Origin: Naganishia liquefaciens
Lineage: Eukaryota; Basidiomycota; Tremellomycetes; Filobasidiales; Filobasidiaceae
Reading direction: 5' to 3'
Length of the DNA: 64,000 nt
Assembly (NCBI GenBank): GCA_013423385.1
Contig: BLZA01000023.1
Location: 685,782-749,781 of the forward strand
This document shows, piece after piece, positions 22,807-34,569 of the stretch (positions are counted from its first letter, which is position 1; the number at the start of each line of letters is the position of its first letter). The notes under the pieces were generated by a model. It searched no databases and was not told where the DNA came from. It saw only the letters and a program-made list of their open reading frames with translations. Made by a program: the position numbers and the translations under genes.

Positions 22807-23298
22807 ATATAGCTGTACACGTGCAACGTGTAATCCATAACCTGCGATGAAAAATCCATTCTCTGTCCCAGTATCACGGCACGTCTGGTATGGGTCTCCC
22901 GACAACTACTCATCGTTCGCTTGCGCCCAAAAAGCTTCCCAGAATCTGCCCTCGTCGTTGCTGAACTCTGCAGACTCTTGAGCGATTGTGGAATGAAGAC
23001 CTACTCGTCGCTTCATGCGCGCTCTCCGCAACAAGAGGAGACTGCATATCATTGCATTGCTGCATCGCATCGAAAGCTACTGATGATGAGAGATTCTTCA
23101 AGGGGGCGCCTGCTGCAAACGTATACGGGCGGAAGCAGATCGCAAGCCGCCAAGCGATTCCATCCGTAGTTGATCAGAGCTGAGTGAGCAGACCGTCCAG
23201 GTTCGATCAGATGTCTATCTGCATACCTGAAGACGCATAGCCCCCTTCTTTGCACTCCATCCGCGATTACGGTAATCTACGACAATCCGTTTGATATC
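22807..23298. other. Intergenic region between SER1 and the SVIP-like gene
   Basis: About 490 bp; no gene recognised. It should hold the SER1 3' UTR and the promoter of the next gene. Confidence 0.5.
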
Positions 23299-23833
23299 AT
23301 GGGAAACTGCTTCTCCGATCCTTCCAGCAAGAAGGAAAAGAAGGTAGGACACGTCCTCGGTTCAGCTCCCAGTCAACCTGCTGCTGTACCAGCAACAACG
23401 CCAGGGCATTCTTCCGGTCAGCCTTTAGCGGCACAGCCTGCATCATACGAGACATCTGCCCGGCCCGGTCAAACATTAGGAGGTGGCTTTGAGGACTCGA
23501 ATAGGACGAAAGATCCGAGAGAGATGGCAAGAATCGCAGCGGAAGAGCGCATAAAGGCTGTGAGTCTTCTTTCCTTTTTGTGCATGTTCCGTGAAATACT
23601 GAAGACGATCTGTATTCTAACAGAATTCGAAGCGAGGTGTAAACAGCAGCAATGCTAAAGCCGGTCAGCTATCGGCCAAACTAGACGCGGAACGTCGCAA
23701 ACCTCTTCAAGCTTCAAGTCCACGGAATGAGGAGAACTTGATGGTAAGCCTATCGAATATAGAGTATACCCGCAAGGTCGACATGGTAATTGGCGACCCT
23801 TCATTCGTATAGGATCCTAGACGCTACGATTAG
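23299..23833 (+). CDS. Small myristoylated SVIP-like protein with VCP/Cdc48-interacting motif
   Basis: Three exons, 23299-23559, 23624-23743 and 23813-23833, encode 133 residues. The N-terminus MGNCFSDPS is a strong N-myristoylation signal with a palmitoylatable Cys4, so membrane attachment is expected. Residues 74-84, REMARIAAEER, match the VCP-interacting motif R-x5-A-A-x2-R exactly. The following residues IKANSKRGV resemble the sequence after the motif in animal SVIP (R-K-x3-SRG). The linker between is Pro/Ser/Ala-rich and low complexity. In animals SVIP anchors p97/VCP at membranes and inhibits ERAD; the same job here is inference. The protein is longer than animal SVIP (about 77 residues). 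Start choice rests on the MGNC motif. Confidence 0.78.
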
Positions 23834-24127
23834 GCGACGGTGGCTGGGTTGTCTTGCTCGCTCTGGGTATTTCGTATGGTTGTATTGATGTCAATATACA
23901 GGAAGTGTTGTAATTATGCGTAAACGTCATGCCTTTGAGCTCTGTCCCTAGGGCTAGTTCTGCTGCACAGATTTCAAGCCATTGAATACATTGTTTTTTC
24001 GAAAGGAATACCATTTTGTGGATCAGATGGGCACTGACTACTGCACCCGACATGTCATGGGGTGCTTTCACTCAGATTCAGCTCGCTTCTTACAACTACC
24101 TGTCATGCAAAATATTTTAATTTCCGT

Positions 24128-27100
24128 TTATGGGCGATAGTTCCCCTCCAAGACTCGATCGAGGTTATAGGCGGAACTGATGAGCTGAACATGGCTGAAA
24201 CCCTGAGGGGTGTTCCCCAAGCTGTGAGAAGCGATTCAATATACAATATACGATCGCACTTCGATTACGGGGATGATAAACTCACCCTTCACCTCCCCGT
24301 GAGATCTCTTCGCTCATCAATTGTACGTGATTGGCGTAACCCAAAAAGTCTTCAAACATGTTGACGGCTCGCTTGAGATACTCCGGCTTGCCGTACGCTC
24401 CAACCCTGGTCAACGCTTCGATTGCCCACAGAGTGCACAAGCTGAAGGCACCTTCTTCACTATTCATGCCATCGTCGGCCTGTGAAGAGAAAGCGATGAG
24501 CTACCGGAGCCGGACTACCGCAACAACGCTTTACTTGCCTTCTCGAAATCATAACGGAACACTGAGTTGTTAGCCGTCAACCCTCCACGTTCCGGTCTGC
24601 GAACGACGGGCTTTAGCTTTAAAACAAGAAACAGGCCAATGTGGCACTCACGTCTTCAAGATATGCAGCAGGGTACTCTCAAATCGAGGATCCGCAGCAG
24701 ATGTGAAGAAGACCAGAGGCATGATCAAGACAGCGGAGTCGAGAACTTCTGTATTTTCGTAAGACTGGCAATAGAAGCCCTTTTCCGCGCTGAAATACGG
24801 ATTGCCTGTCAGCGAAGATCCCAAAATCAACGAAGGATACTCACTTCCAGCCCTTAGTCTGGATCTCCTCGTAGAGATGGTCTCGCGTTTCAAACCATTT
24901 GGCTCGGTTCGGGCAGGGAAGGTTTCTCTTCTCCGCGAGACGAAGGCCTCTGTCGATAGCGACCCTACATGAGAGAAGGTTGAGTAAATGTGGCAAAGTG
25001 TACATTAACATATCGTCACATACCACATCATCACCTGCAGAGCGGCGCTTCAATAAGCTTTCTTCTTGACCGCGATATGTCAGGCAACAACTTACCTTGC
25101 TATACACGAAGTTCCTCTCCTTCCCCCGTACTTCCCTGTTATATTCCGCACGTAAGCACATAAGAACGCCGAAGTAGTGTCTCAAAGCGTCTTACCAGAT
25201 GCTTAGGTCGGGCTTATCCACCTGCGTACAAACGTAGTCTACTACTTGGCGCACTGCCACCCAGCTTTCCCAACTCTATCAAGGCAACTGGCTTAGAGAT
25301 GCTGGGACTAATCGAGGCCAAAAGCTTACTAGGGGTTTGCTCCATTTCTGGGCAAGGTAGATGGCGTCCATGAGTTCACCATAAATGTCCTGTGGGAGAA
25401 AATCAACAAGCGAGGCAGGAATGCATGCACAAAGACTAACGAGTTGCAAGTGATCAACTGCTCCATTTCCGATACGAACGGGTCGACTCCTTTTGTGTCC
25501 AGCCAGATGCGGTAGCTCCTCTTCGGGCAAATCCTTGCCACCGTGGATTGTATAGACACTGGTATGGAGTCAAGTCAATCTACAAAGTATCATTATTGAT
25601 GATAAGAGGCTTACATCTGGAGGGAACCATCGGAATTCTGGGTGACAGCGATAATTGTAGACAATTCTTCTGGAAATGTGATTCGAGGGGACTCACCCTA
25701 TCCTTGAGCCTCGCCAGCACGAAATTCATGTATGCTTCAGCCCTGTTAACCGGCTTTGTCAGCATACTAAACTGAGGCGATAATTATGCTTACTCCTCGG
25801 TGAAACCAAGTCTGATCAACGCATATAGAGTGAAAGCGGTGTCCCGGACCCAGGTGAATCGGTAATCCCAGTTCCTCTCTCCTCCAATGTGTTCGGGAAG
25901 AGAAAATGTAGGCGCGGCTACAATGGCTCCTGTCTCCTCGAAAACAAGCATTTTTCTGAAAAGGAAGCAGCCTAAGCACGCAAGCGGTCAACGCGAACCG
26001 TGCACAACTTACAATGTCAATGCTGAACGGTGAACTGCCTCCCTCCATCTTCCCTTGTATTTGCTCTTGGCGATCCACCTCTGCCAGAAATTGACAGTAT
26101 GCTGCGGAGCAGAGCTTAGTGTCGGTCATCGACTCATTGGGCACGCGACCCACAGTGCGCAGGCCTTTGAGCAGATCCTTTCAAAGAACGGTCGATGTCA
26201 ATGGATCTTTCCGCTGACGTCGGCAGCTGAGCTTACTCTGTTGATGATTGGATCTCCGTCCGGTCGCAACTGCGTAACTCCAGCCAACAGGGTCTCCATA
26301 TCCACATTCATCTGGTCTGCCTTCTCTTGACTGGGTTTCGCTGCCTCGGCATGTGCCGGGCTCTTGTAATTCTTCGTCTGGTCGACGTATTGTCGCATAA
26401 TAAAGATGACGCATTGTCCTTCTTCGAGCTCAAATTCGGAAGTGATCGCTGGTCCAAGCAGGCCGCGGTCTGACATGTCAGTGATATCGAGAGATATTGA
26501 GGGTCCAGGCACGTCCTCATCGTGCGTATCGACATAGTACCGCAAGTCGAGGCACATATCCGAGGAAGTGAATAGAGCTTTCTCATTATGATGATCGCCT
26601 AGAACAGTATCGTCCGAAACGATTTTGGTCTCGTGCTTGTCACGACAATAATTGAAGGCAGGGGCACACCTGAAACAGGCACTTCAGTCTCGTCGCCCGA
26701 CGGAGGATACGTCTCGTTTACTCACTCAACTCGCCAGGGGACCTTGCCCCGAATCACATCGACTTTCCTGATCAGCCAGTCGATACTCTTGCCGTGTCCC
26801 ATCTCTTTGGAAGCTTCACTGGGTACCAAGAAATCTGAAAAGACGAGGCAGATCAGTTTCGTGATGGACGAGGGGCGCTGCCAACTGACCTGTGAGCAAT
26901 CCGATACCTGTGTCATTCAGGAACTTTGTGGTGAGTACATTGCTGTTCGGCTTGTACATCTGCTTGGTCCGGAAATTGAAGGTGCTGTCAAAAGTATTCT
27001 GAGATCAGTCGCCAAAGTCTCACGACACTCTGGGCTGAACTCACGGAGTGATGGAGAAATGGCCACCCTTATCGGCATCGACAATTCTGGGAGAGTGGAG

Positions 27101-27591
27101 TTGAGATCAAGGTGTGAGATTAGGATGACATTAACGGAAACGGACCTGGCAAAGACGCTAAGAGAAGAGGTATCAGCGAGAGCGTTAACGATCAGAATTC
27201 CAGAGCATGCTCACCTTGGAGAATCGAAGTACGGGATGCACATGCTCTCAATACTGCCATCCAGACTGATTACGGCTGCAGTCTTCAGATTACCAATAAG
27301 AGCATGGTCTTGAATGTTGCGGATTGGATGTTCCCCTTTGGAAGCAACGGTATTGGCTTCAAGCGTTCCGCTATTGCCGCCAATTCGTCCACCGCTGTTC
27401 GAGGAACCTTGAGCCTCGGGTTTTCCAGTAGTCTCCTTTGTCCCTGTTCCGTCTGCACGTTTGGTCTCGCTCATCTTGTTGTGGGTGAAGTCCGAATGTT
27501 GATCTGAGTGAGTAGAGTCTGATTGGTGCTGTTTAGTAGCTGTTTCCTCAGGGTTGACCAGTGATTCGTCGTCCAAGGTGTCAGACATCAT
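24128..27591 (-). CDS. GH15 family hydrolase (bacterial-type glucoamylase/trehalase-like), no signal peptide
   Basis: Glycoside hydrolase family 15, of the type with an N-terminal beta-domain seen in bacterial glucoamylase, glucodextranase and trehalase-like proteins. Many exons on the minus strand, from ATG 27591 (or 27588) to a stop at 24128-24130. After a hydrophilic stretch of about 80 residues comes [20 protein letters not shown] and [15 protein letters not shown], the standard beta-domain opening. The (alpha/alpha)6 part has WVRDTAF-like, [49 protein letters not shown] (first catalytic Glu, near 25130) and [14 protein letters not shown] (second Glu, near 24460), ending [19 protein letters not shown]. 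Absence of a signal peptide implies an intracellular enzyme. Substrate is not determinable; intracellular glucan or trehalose are candidates. Confidence 0.85.
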
Positions 27592-28771
27592 CGATTAATT
27601 GCACTCTCGTCGGAGTATTGCGAATATTACTATAAGCACGGGATGTCGAGAGCCTTTATGGGACGTCGTAGTCTGTAGAGTCCCGAATAGGCCGAGATGG
27701 CCGGCTAGCGATTTTCGATTGAGCGAGCGTCCAATATGCGCAGATAGGGTTGTATCCGAGAGCGCTGTCGTCATTTCAGATTGCCTCCACCTCTTCTAGA
27801 TCTCGGTTCAACGCGATCTGGCCGCGTTTTCGAAGCTGATTTCCATGGCGGATTGTCACCTGGGCAGTCTTTTCGGACAGTCGCATCGATCTCATCGGCC
27901 GGTCCATCTTTCTACCAGGTGGTTCTATCGCTCACTGGTTCGACCATGTTCGAATCAAATCCGTTATGAAGGTGTATACCCATCTTATTAGTCGGGAGTC
28001 CCGGTACAGCCAGGCTTGAATATGAGGCGGTGCTCTCTCATGAAGCTTCAGACGAGTCCGCGGTGGCAGTATCAATATGCATAGCGTCGGTCAGGTGATG
28101 CAAGTCACTGGGTTGATTCGGCAGGTGAGGGATACTTCCATGCGGAGGTCCGAAACACGTGTCTTGTCATGTACCCTTTGATCCAAGGTGCGGTGCCAGT
28201 TGACCGCCGGTACCAGCCGGGATGACGACCATCCGGAACGCCAGCGAAACGTTCCCCAGAGGGGACGTCGAGCGGGGTCGGAACCAAGCAGAGTGAACAG
28301 ACTGATCTAGCTATAGTACAGCACGAAAGTTCAGATTATTGCGGCGGAGAACCTAGAACCGCTGCCATAATTATTGTTGAGCTGACGCATTGAAGTACCT
28401 TTGACCGATACTGGCATGGCTGATTAGTAAATTAGCTTCCCGATCGCAATCCGTGAATCTGACACAGCATCAAATGGCATACCGCAGAGATCTTCTACTG
28501 ATGTGCCAAGCGGAGAGACCTAAAGCATCAGATCTCTAGTACCCTGCACAGGGCCGCTTCACAGCACCAGGCTTCTCACCTCAAATAAGGCTCAAGTCGT
28601 GCAGGAGACTGAGAAGCAGGCATCCGTAAGCTGTGCGCAAAGGAGACTCAACGCTCTGCTCGCACAGACAAAGGTGTGCAGGCGCATCGCTGCGAGGTAT
28701 ATCAGTCTCAACAACTTGGCCCGTCAGGGCGCCCGGTCTTGCTTGCGGCGTAGAGGAGACTTGCGCTGTTC
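27592..28771. other. Divergent promoter region between the GH15 and TRP-like genes
   Basis: About 1.2 kb with only short open frames of no recognisable character. It includes a CCCC-AGA-GGGG inverted repeat near 28253-28265, with AGGGG cores that resemble stress-response elements; significance unknown. Confidence 0.4.
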
Positions 28772-31700
28772 ATGTCGCCAACTCGGTCCAGGATGACCGT
28801 TGTCGAACGGTCGACGCGTCCAAGGGGAAAAGATGGTGGTCGTGGTCTTCGATTCACTCATCCTGTGACATTCCTATCAACACTCCTATGCACGCTCTTC
28901 TTGGCTTCGCTACCGATGGCCGACGCCAGGATATTCTCACCTCGGATCCAAGACTGTCACTCGCGGTCCGCAGGAGAAGATCCGAGCCGACTTGTCAACC
29001 TCACTCGGGCTTTGGCCCAGATCGTACCGGCACAAGAAGCGCAAACGCTCGGCCTTACTGGAAAGGAAGGTCAAGATGTCGTGCGGATCGATTTATTCGG
29101 AGCAACGGGCCAAGAGATTGCCGGCTTCGACAATGGTACGGGAAAGCTCGCCACCATGTTTACGGAAACGCATGACCTGAATTTCAACGTGTGGTCAACC
29201 ACGACGTATATCTGCAACTCGCTCTTTCCGCCATCGCCGCTACCGGAGCCTTATATCCCGCGGAACACCACATATTGCCCTCTTCCAGCAGGCAGCCTCG
29301 GTATTAATGTCTCCATTCCTATCAGCGGGTCCTATGGCCTTTCGACTTTACGCACGCAAGTCCGTATTGTGGATACCGCCTTACCGCCGAGGGAACTCAG
29401 CTGCATTAATATCGATCTTTCACCTTACTACGACGATGCGTGGTACTGGGATATCTTCCTGTGGATTCCAGCTGCACTTGCCATCGGGTATTGGATCGCT
29501 TCATGGGCTGCCCGATTCGCTGCGGGATGGGTTGCTGGAGGACCTGGAGACGAGACGTCAGCCGCTGAGGAAGAAATACGAGGCAGTGGCGGGATTTTGA
29601 GTGTTGCTGGTGCGGGCGGTGATAGAGGCACATCTCGGTTCAGCAGGAAATGGGGAACAATGCTAGTGAGTGGAGTCAGTGGTGAACGACTTGGCTTTAG
29701 TGGAGCGCTTCTTCGATTCAGTATGTCTTGGTCTTCCTACCCGTTCGAGCCGACATTTATTGACGGGGGAAGACGCTTATAGTAACACCTGGCTTCAGAG
29801 ACGTCATTTGGCATCTGCAATTCTGCGCAGTGTTGGCAATGATTGCAGTACAATGGCCCGAATTTGCCTATCCGATTCTTGCACAAGGTGCCTGGGCAAG
29901 CCTGCTATGGAATGTCACCTTAGCGCAAGGGACTCCTGGCTATGGCGACGACACCTATCTCATCGATCCGCTGGAAGTAAATACAGAGCGACCCTTTCCG
30001 AGCGGTTTCGCCTCTCAAGGCAACGACACCGCCTATCCGCTGTATATGGACGATCAATTACCAAACGTCTTTCTCAATTATGCCAATGGCGGTGGAGCGC
30101 GGGCCAGGGACGGCATCGAACGCTTTGCTGTTGCAGTCGGATTGCGCTACGAGGACCTTTTCGGCGTGTGCATGGTTCTCTTCTTGTCTATCGCTACCGC
30201 CGTGATCGTTCTTAGTCTGCTCTTCTGGATGCTTATGGGCCTAATCGATTACCTGCGCACGCGCAAACGGATCAAGCAAGCGGGACTGGTACAGAATCGC
30301 AACGCTGCTACAAACTCGACCGGCTATACAGATGCGGATATCAGTACCAGGTACAAGAACAGTATCGACGTTTATGGCTCAGAAACCCCTGGATCGCAGA
30401 TGCCGATCCTCCATGATCGCAAAGGTTCTGCTTCAACCTTGTTGAATCTCACTGGTCACTCGGGAACTAGACGGCCAAGTGCACTGAAAAGAGTATGGGC
30501 AAGGTTCAAGGTCAAAGGTCCCATCGGTGCCTTTCATTGGGCCGCTCTGTGTGGTGAGTCAGTCCGATCTATTGCCCAGCCTGAGACTCACGGTCTTTCA
30601 ATCGTTCAGGGAATCTCGTACGATTGATTGTGCTGTTTCACCTTCCTATCACAGTCTTCTCGGCATATCAGTGGACCATTCAGGATTTCACTTCGGTCAC
30701 CTCGGTAGTCCTTGCGGGATTAGCTTTCGCTGTTTTCTCTATCGCACTGCCCCTTTTCCTGCTCTATCGCATTTTCCGCACTCCGACGGCCAAATTGTAC
30801 GACGCCATGCGAACGCTGTTGTCCCTTGGTCCGATGTACAACATCTACGCTCAAGGCAATCAGCTCTACTATGGACTGCGTTTCTTGGCGTCACTTGTCA
30901 CCGGAATTGCAGTAGGAGTCGGTCAAGAGCACGGCCTTGCGCAAGCGATCGTCTTGCTGGTGGTTGAGATTGCTTTCGGCATCGGAACGACTATATGGCA
31001 CCCATGGAGAGCCGGCGCAGGCATGGTCATTCCCGGGTTTCTCTTCGCCATGATTCGAATTCTTTCTGCGGCTTTGCTGGTAGTGATGGCCCCTAGCGTG
31101 AGTGATGTCGACCCTTGCGGTCTTCCCTCGGGCTTGCAGCTGACGCTTGCACAGTTGCCGATTCCGTTCCACGCTATCGGCTGGATAGCCTACGCCATTC
31201 TCTTGCTGCAGGGTATCGCGTTGCTCCTCTTCTTATTGATGCTGGTGTGCAAGGTTCTAGAAGGCCTTATCCGTCTTTTCGGCAAAATACGTTTCGACGA
31301 GTCTACTCATCCTCTAGACGGTGGACTGTTCGCAGCTTTCGGCGGACTTTCAGAAAAGCTCAAGCGCAAGCGAAGAAGTAGCCGTCCGCACCTGGATCAA
31401 AGAAACTCGTCGAATACTGGATCAATCAATACACAAATGATGCTCAATCGGCATTCGACCAATCAGACTGCTTTGCCGTTTTCGGGTCGTCCGAGTCAAG
31501 AGTCTTATCTGTCCCGGCGCCAGTCTATGGGACAATGGGCGGACGTGAATACCGGCTACGCCTCAGTTCCCGGTGCTGACGCTCCGCAAGAAATTCTTAT
31601 GGACGTACCGCCGACGCGAGGTTTCTCTGTCGTTCGCGGTGGACGAGCTGTCTATCAAGACCCATACGCAGTCCTGCCTGCTGCGGATTCCGCTGTATCC

Positions 31701-32756
31701 GACAAAGTTACATACCCACCCAACAGTCGCAGTCTGACTTCTCCGGATCGGCGAACTTCGTTTGCGCCTCTGCCTTCGCTAGCTGAGAATGATCTACCGG
31801 TGGGATACCCTGGGGCTCAAGCGCAATCCCGTCCCGCGCGCCACGCGCGCACAAGGTCTCAAACCGCAATCATTGAATCCTTTAATCCCGGGTCCGAAGG
31901 AGGCATGCCTGGAGCTCTCGGTCTTCCAGTCCAGACCGGCAGGTCGGCGAGCTCGTTCAGCGTCAATCGCGGTGTTCCTCCGCCCATACCTCTGATCTTG
32001 CAAACCTCACATCCGGACTATCGCCCAGTTCCAGGCCGTGCCAGCTCTTTCACTGACGAGGAAGACGACGCAACGCCCAAGAAATCCAGTAAACCCTCGA
32101 GCTGGTTTGGTCGAAGCAAGACCAATGTTAATCTCGAAGGATCCGATTCGGAGGAAGAAATGGCGCAGAAGGCTTCTTCGAAGAGGACTGATGGCAAAGA
32201 CCATGGAGGAGGTAGCAGCTCTGGCGGCTGGCTCTCGGCCTTATTACCCGGTTCCTCTTCGAAGAGGAACAGTGCGGAAGTGGTTCAAGATATCCCGAGC
32301 TTTGAACACTCCCCTCGCCAAGCTGCAGAAATTCTGCTAGAGATGGACGACGGCTCTAAACGCTCTTTGTCGCATCAGCCTACCCGTTCTTTCAAGGTCA
32401 GCCGTCAGCCTCAACCGTCAGACTCCTCCAGTCAGAGGCCTTCACCGCATTCATCCAATCCCACCAGTCCTCGCACATTCAGCAATGCTGATTTGCCTGG
32501 ATCCACTTTGGAACGACAACAACAGGAGCCGCAAAAAAGCTTTGTAGTGAATCGTGCCAATCGATCCGCCGGCGCGAGTGCGAATTCTTCCAGGGTAACG
32601 ACCCCGGCAAATGAGCAGTCCTCTCCGTTTGCCAATCTGACGCCCATCAACAACGAAGCTCGTGCGGCGGAGACCGGGCAAAACATCTCAGGGAGAAGTT
32701 TTGTGGTAAATCGTGCTCATCAAAGTAAGCAGAGTCTCGCGCTGCCAGGAACTTAG
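28772..32756 (+). CDS. TRP-like membrane channel protein with N-terminal ML-like domain
   Basis: Fungal TRP/Pkd2-Flc family protein, a secretory-route membrane protein linked in relatives to calcium entry, wall integrity and FAD transport. Three exons, 28772-29720, 29783-30553 and 30610-32756, give 1288 residues; ATG 28793 is an alternative start. A signal-like segment (VTFLSTLLCTLFLASLPMADA) is followed by a Cys-containing, N-glycosylation-rich lumenal ML-like domain of about 210 residues (NTT, NVS, NGT sites), then membrane helices starting with WYWDIFLWIPAALAIGYWI, the block TPGFRDVIWHLQFCAVLAMI, and at least seven further helices through about 31260. The last about 480 residues are cytoplasmic, Ser/Pro-rich, and contain repeated SF-x-V-x-R motifs. 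The exact subfamily is unsettled. Confidence 0.85.
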
Positions 32757-33008
32757 ACGGGGCGCCCAAGCCATATCGTTGGATTCAAGAATGTTGGCAC
32801 GCAGTTCTACCGGCTTCATAAAGCCTGAATGATCTAATTTGTAAACTCTAGGCAATTTACTGTATCCACGACCCTAATGAGAAAATGATCATGATAATGA
32901 CTTGTCTTAAAAGCATATGCAGATTTGCGTGCGACGCAATTGTGTACCGGTCTTGCATTGTCTTTTGTTGGGGACTGGCTAAATCTGAGGGCGCCTGATT
33001 GCCGACAG

Positions 33009-34031
33009 TCAAAGTTCCTTTATCTGTCGTCCTCCTGTTCCCGCGTATGGTGACGCCGATCCAGTAGGGGATGCGTCGTACAGATCAGGGTACCTGGGGT
33101 ACCTGCATGCTTCCTCGGAGTTCCACGTTGCCGACATGGCATCTACCACGGCAACCCCGTCTGAATCGTAAATTGCCTCGATTGTGTCATAGACTCGCTG
33201 GTGAATCTCCATCGGCGTCCCCAATCTACTTCGATCTAGTCCGGCTGGGAACTCCCATTTCCCATCGAACGACAAGGCGAGATCTGAATCGAGGATAACG
33301 TCCTTGAATCTTTCACGATATCTGTCGAGTTGTTTCCGTGCGAGATCATTGTGCTCTTTGGTGTCTTTTGCGACCCATTGCGTGCCTAGCTGAATTTCAG
33401 CTTTATAGACGACACCGATAGACACGTATTGCGTGCGTATCTCGGAGCCGGCAGGCGCCCAATATGCTTCCTTCGGCAATGGCACCGGATAATCAAACAC
33501 GTTGGCGTAGATCGCTTCGTCGAATTCGACGTGTCTTCCCGGATGATCTGGATCATACTCGCCGGAATCTACCAGAAGTTTGACAACCGGTCCCGGCGGA
33601 TCGTGGTAGAGGAGATAGTGACCGGTCATCACCGCGGTGTCGCCTGCCTGAGAGTTGAGCCGATGCCATTTGCAACCTTCCACAAAATCCCGAAGCAGGT
33701 TCACGTCCTCATCTGCGCCTCTGCCTCTGCCCAAGGATTTGACCCATTGATCCCATACCATTTTGATCCAATTTTGGGCGGCTGCTGCATCTTCGGTCGT
33801 TCCATCCCCCCATCCGACCATGACCGCGGGCTTAAGACCGGCGAGAAAGCATACGATCTCGAATACGAGTGCTTGACTTCGAGGATCGGCGGGGGTATGC
33901 CACCATTTGCTCAGCTGGGATAGAAAGACCCGTTCATTCCGGATGAGAACGGCGTAGGCTATCCTCAGGGCTCTTGGTGTAAGCACGGGTCGAGGAGGAT
34001 CCGGTCCAAAGGGTATGACCCGCTTCGACAT
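33009..34031 (-). CDS. Intronless protein of unknown function, 340 residues
   Basis: Single frame from MSKRVIPFGPDPPRPVLTPR to GTGGRQIKEL. I do not recognise the family. The composition is that of a folded soluble protein: regular hydrophobic spacing, many Trp (FLSQLSKWWHTPADPR, WIKMVWDQWVKSLG), no membrane segment, no signal peptide, and only the last 25 residues look disordered. A charged segment VAKDTKEHNDLARKQLDRYR probably forms a helix. Codon usage looks like its neighbours. It is divergent from CYS3 across 540 bp. Lack of introns is notable in this region. Reality as a gene is supported by length and composition, not by homology. Confidence 0.75.
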   Translation of the reverse strand: MSKRVIPFGPDPPRPVLTPRALRIAYAVLIRNERVFLSQLSKWWHTPADPRSQALVFEIVCFLAGLKPAVMVGWGDGTTEDAAAAQNWIKMVWDQWVKSLGRGRGADEDVNLLRDFVEGCKWHRLNSQAGDTAVMTGHYLLYHDPPGPVVKLLVDSGEYDPDHPGRHVEFDEAIYANVFDYPVPLPKEAYWAPAGSEIRTQYVSIGVVYKAEIQLGTQWVAKDTKEHNDLARKQLDRYRERFKDVILDSDLALSFDGKWEFPAGLDRSRLGTPMEIHQRVYDTIEAIYDSDGVAVVDAMSATWNSEEACRYPRYPDLYDASPTGSASPYAGTGGRQIKEL

Positions 34032-34569
34032 TCCTAAGGATCCGCTTCACCGCATTCGAACTTGACTGGAGCGGGATAACCACCCTTGATTAGAGGAAAT
34101 CGATCAGCATGTTAACGACTGGCGTGGTAGCTTGAGGGATATACAGGGCATGGAAGAGCTGGACATACGGTGGATATGACGTGACGAGCCGTCCCGAGGA
34201 AATCAAGTGCGCTGATGTGCTAGTCGGAATTGAAACCACTTGAAGACTTCTAATGGCTCGAGTGCCGACAATTGTCTGTCTAGCTCGATGTAATTCTCGG
34301 CCAGGGCCTGCATTCCGACTCTGGCCGCTCACGTGTCTGTCTCGCCGTCAAAGCCGGGGCGCCACGCGCGCGGGGCTATAGAGGGAATATCGCTCAACGA
34401 TCTTGTGTAATCAGCACGCAATCTGGTGGCAAGATTCGTAAGGCGATCGCCATGTCGCCCTTGACAATCAAGAACCCGCAAGGTGTATATCAGACGAGGT
34501 GTTCACAATCGTTTCAGTCCAGACTCCATCTCAGTATACCCCATAGAATCGTTTGGTTCGGCCAGCAAG
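34032..34569. promoter_or_regulatory. Divergent promoter of CYS3 with an E-box (CACGTG)
   Basis: The region separates the 340-residue orphan (minus) from CYS3 (plus). It holds one CACGTG at 34330-34335, about 235 bp before the CYS3 ATG. CACGTG is the Cbf1 site used with Met4-type bZIP factors at sulfur genes in yeasts. One six-base match can occur by chance. Confidence 0.35.

Noticed and set aside
28105-28287. 60-codon minus-strand frame in the GH15/TRP gap
   Set aside because: Too short, unremarkable composition, no splice partner.
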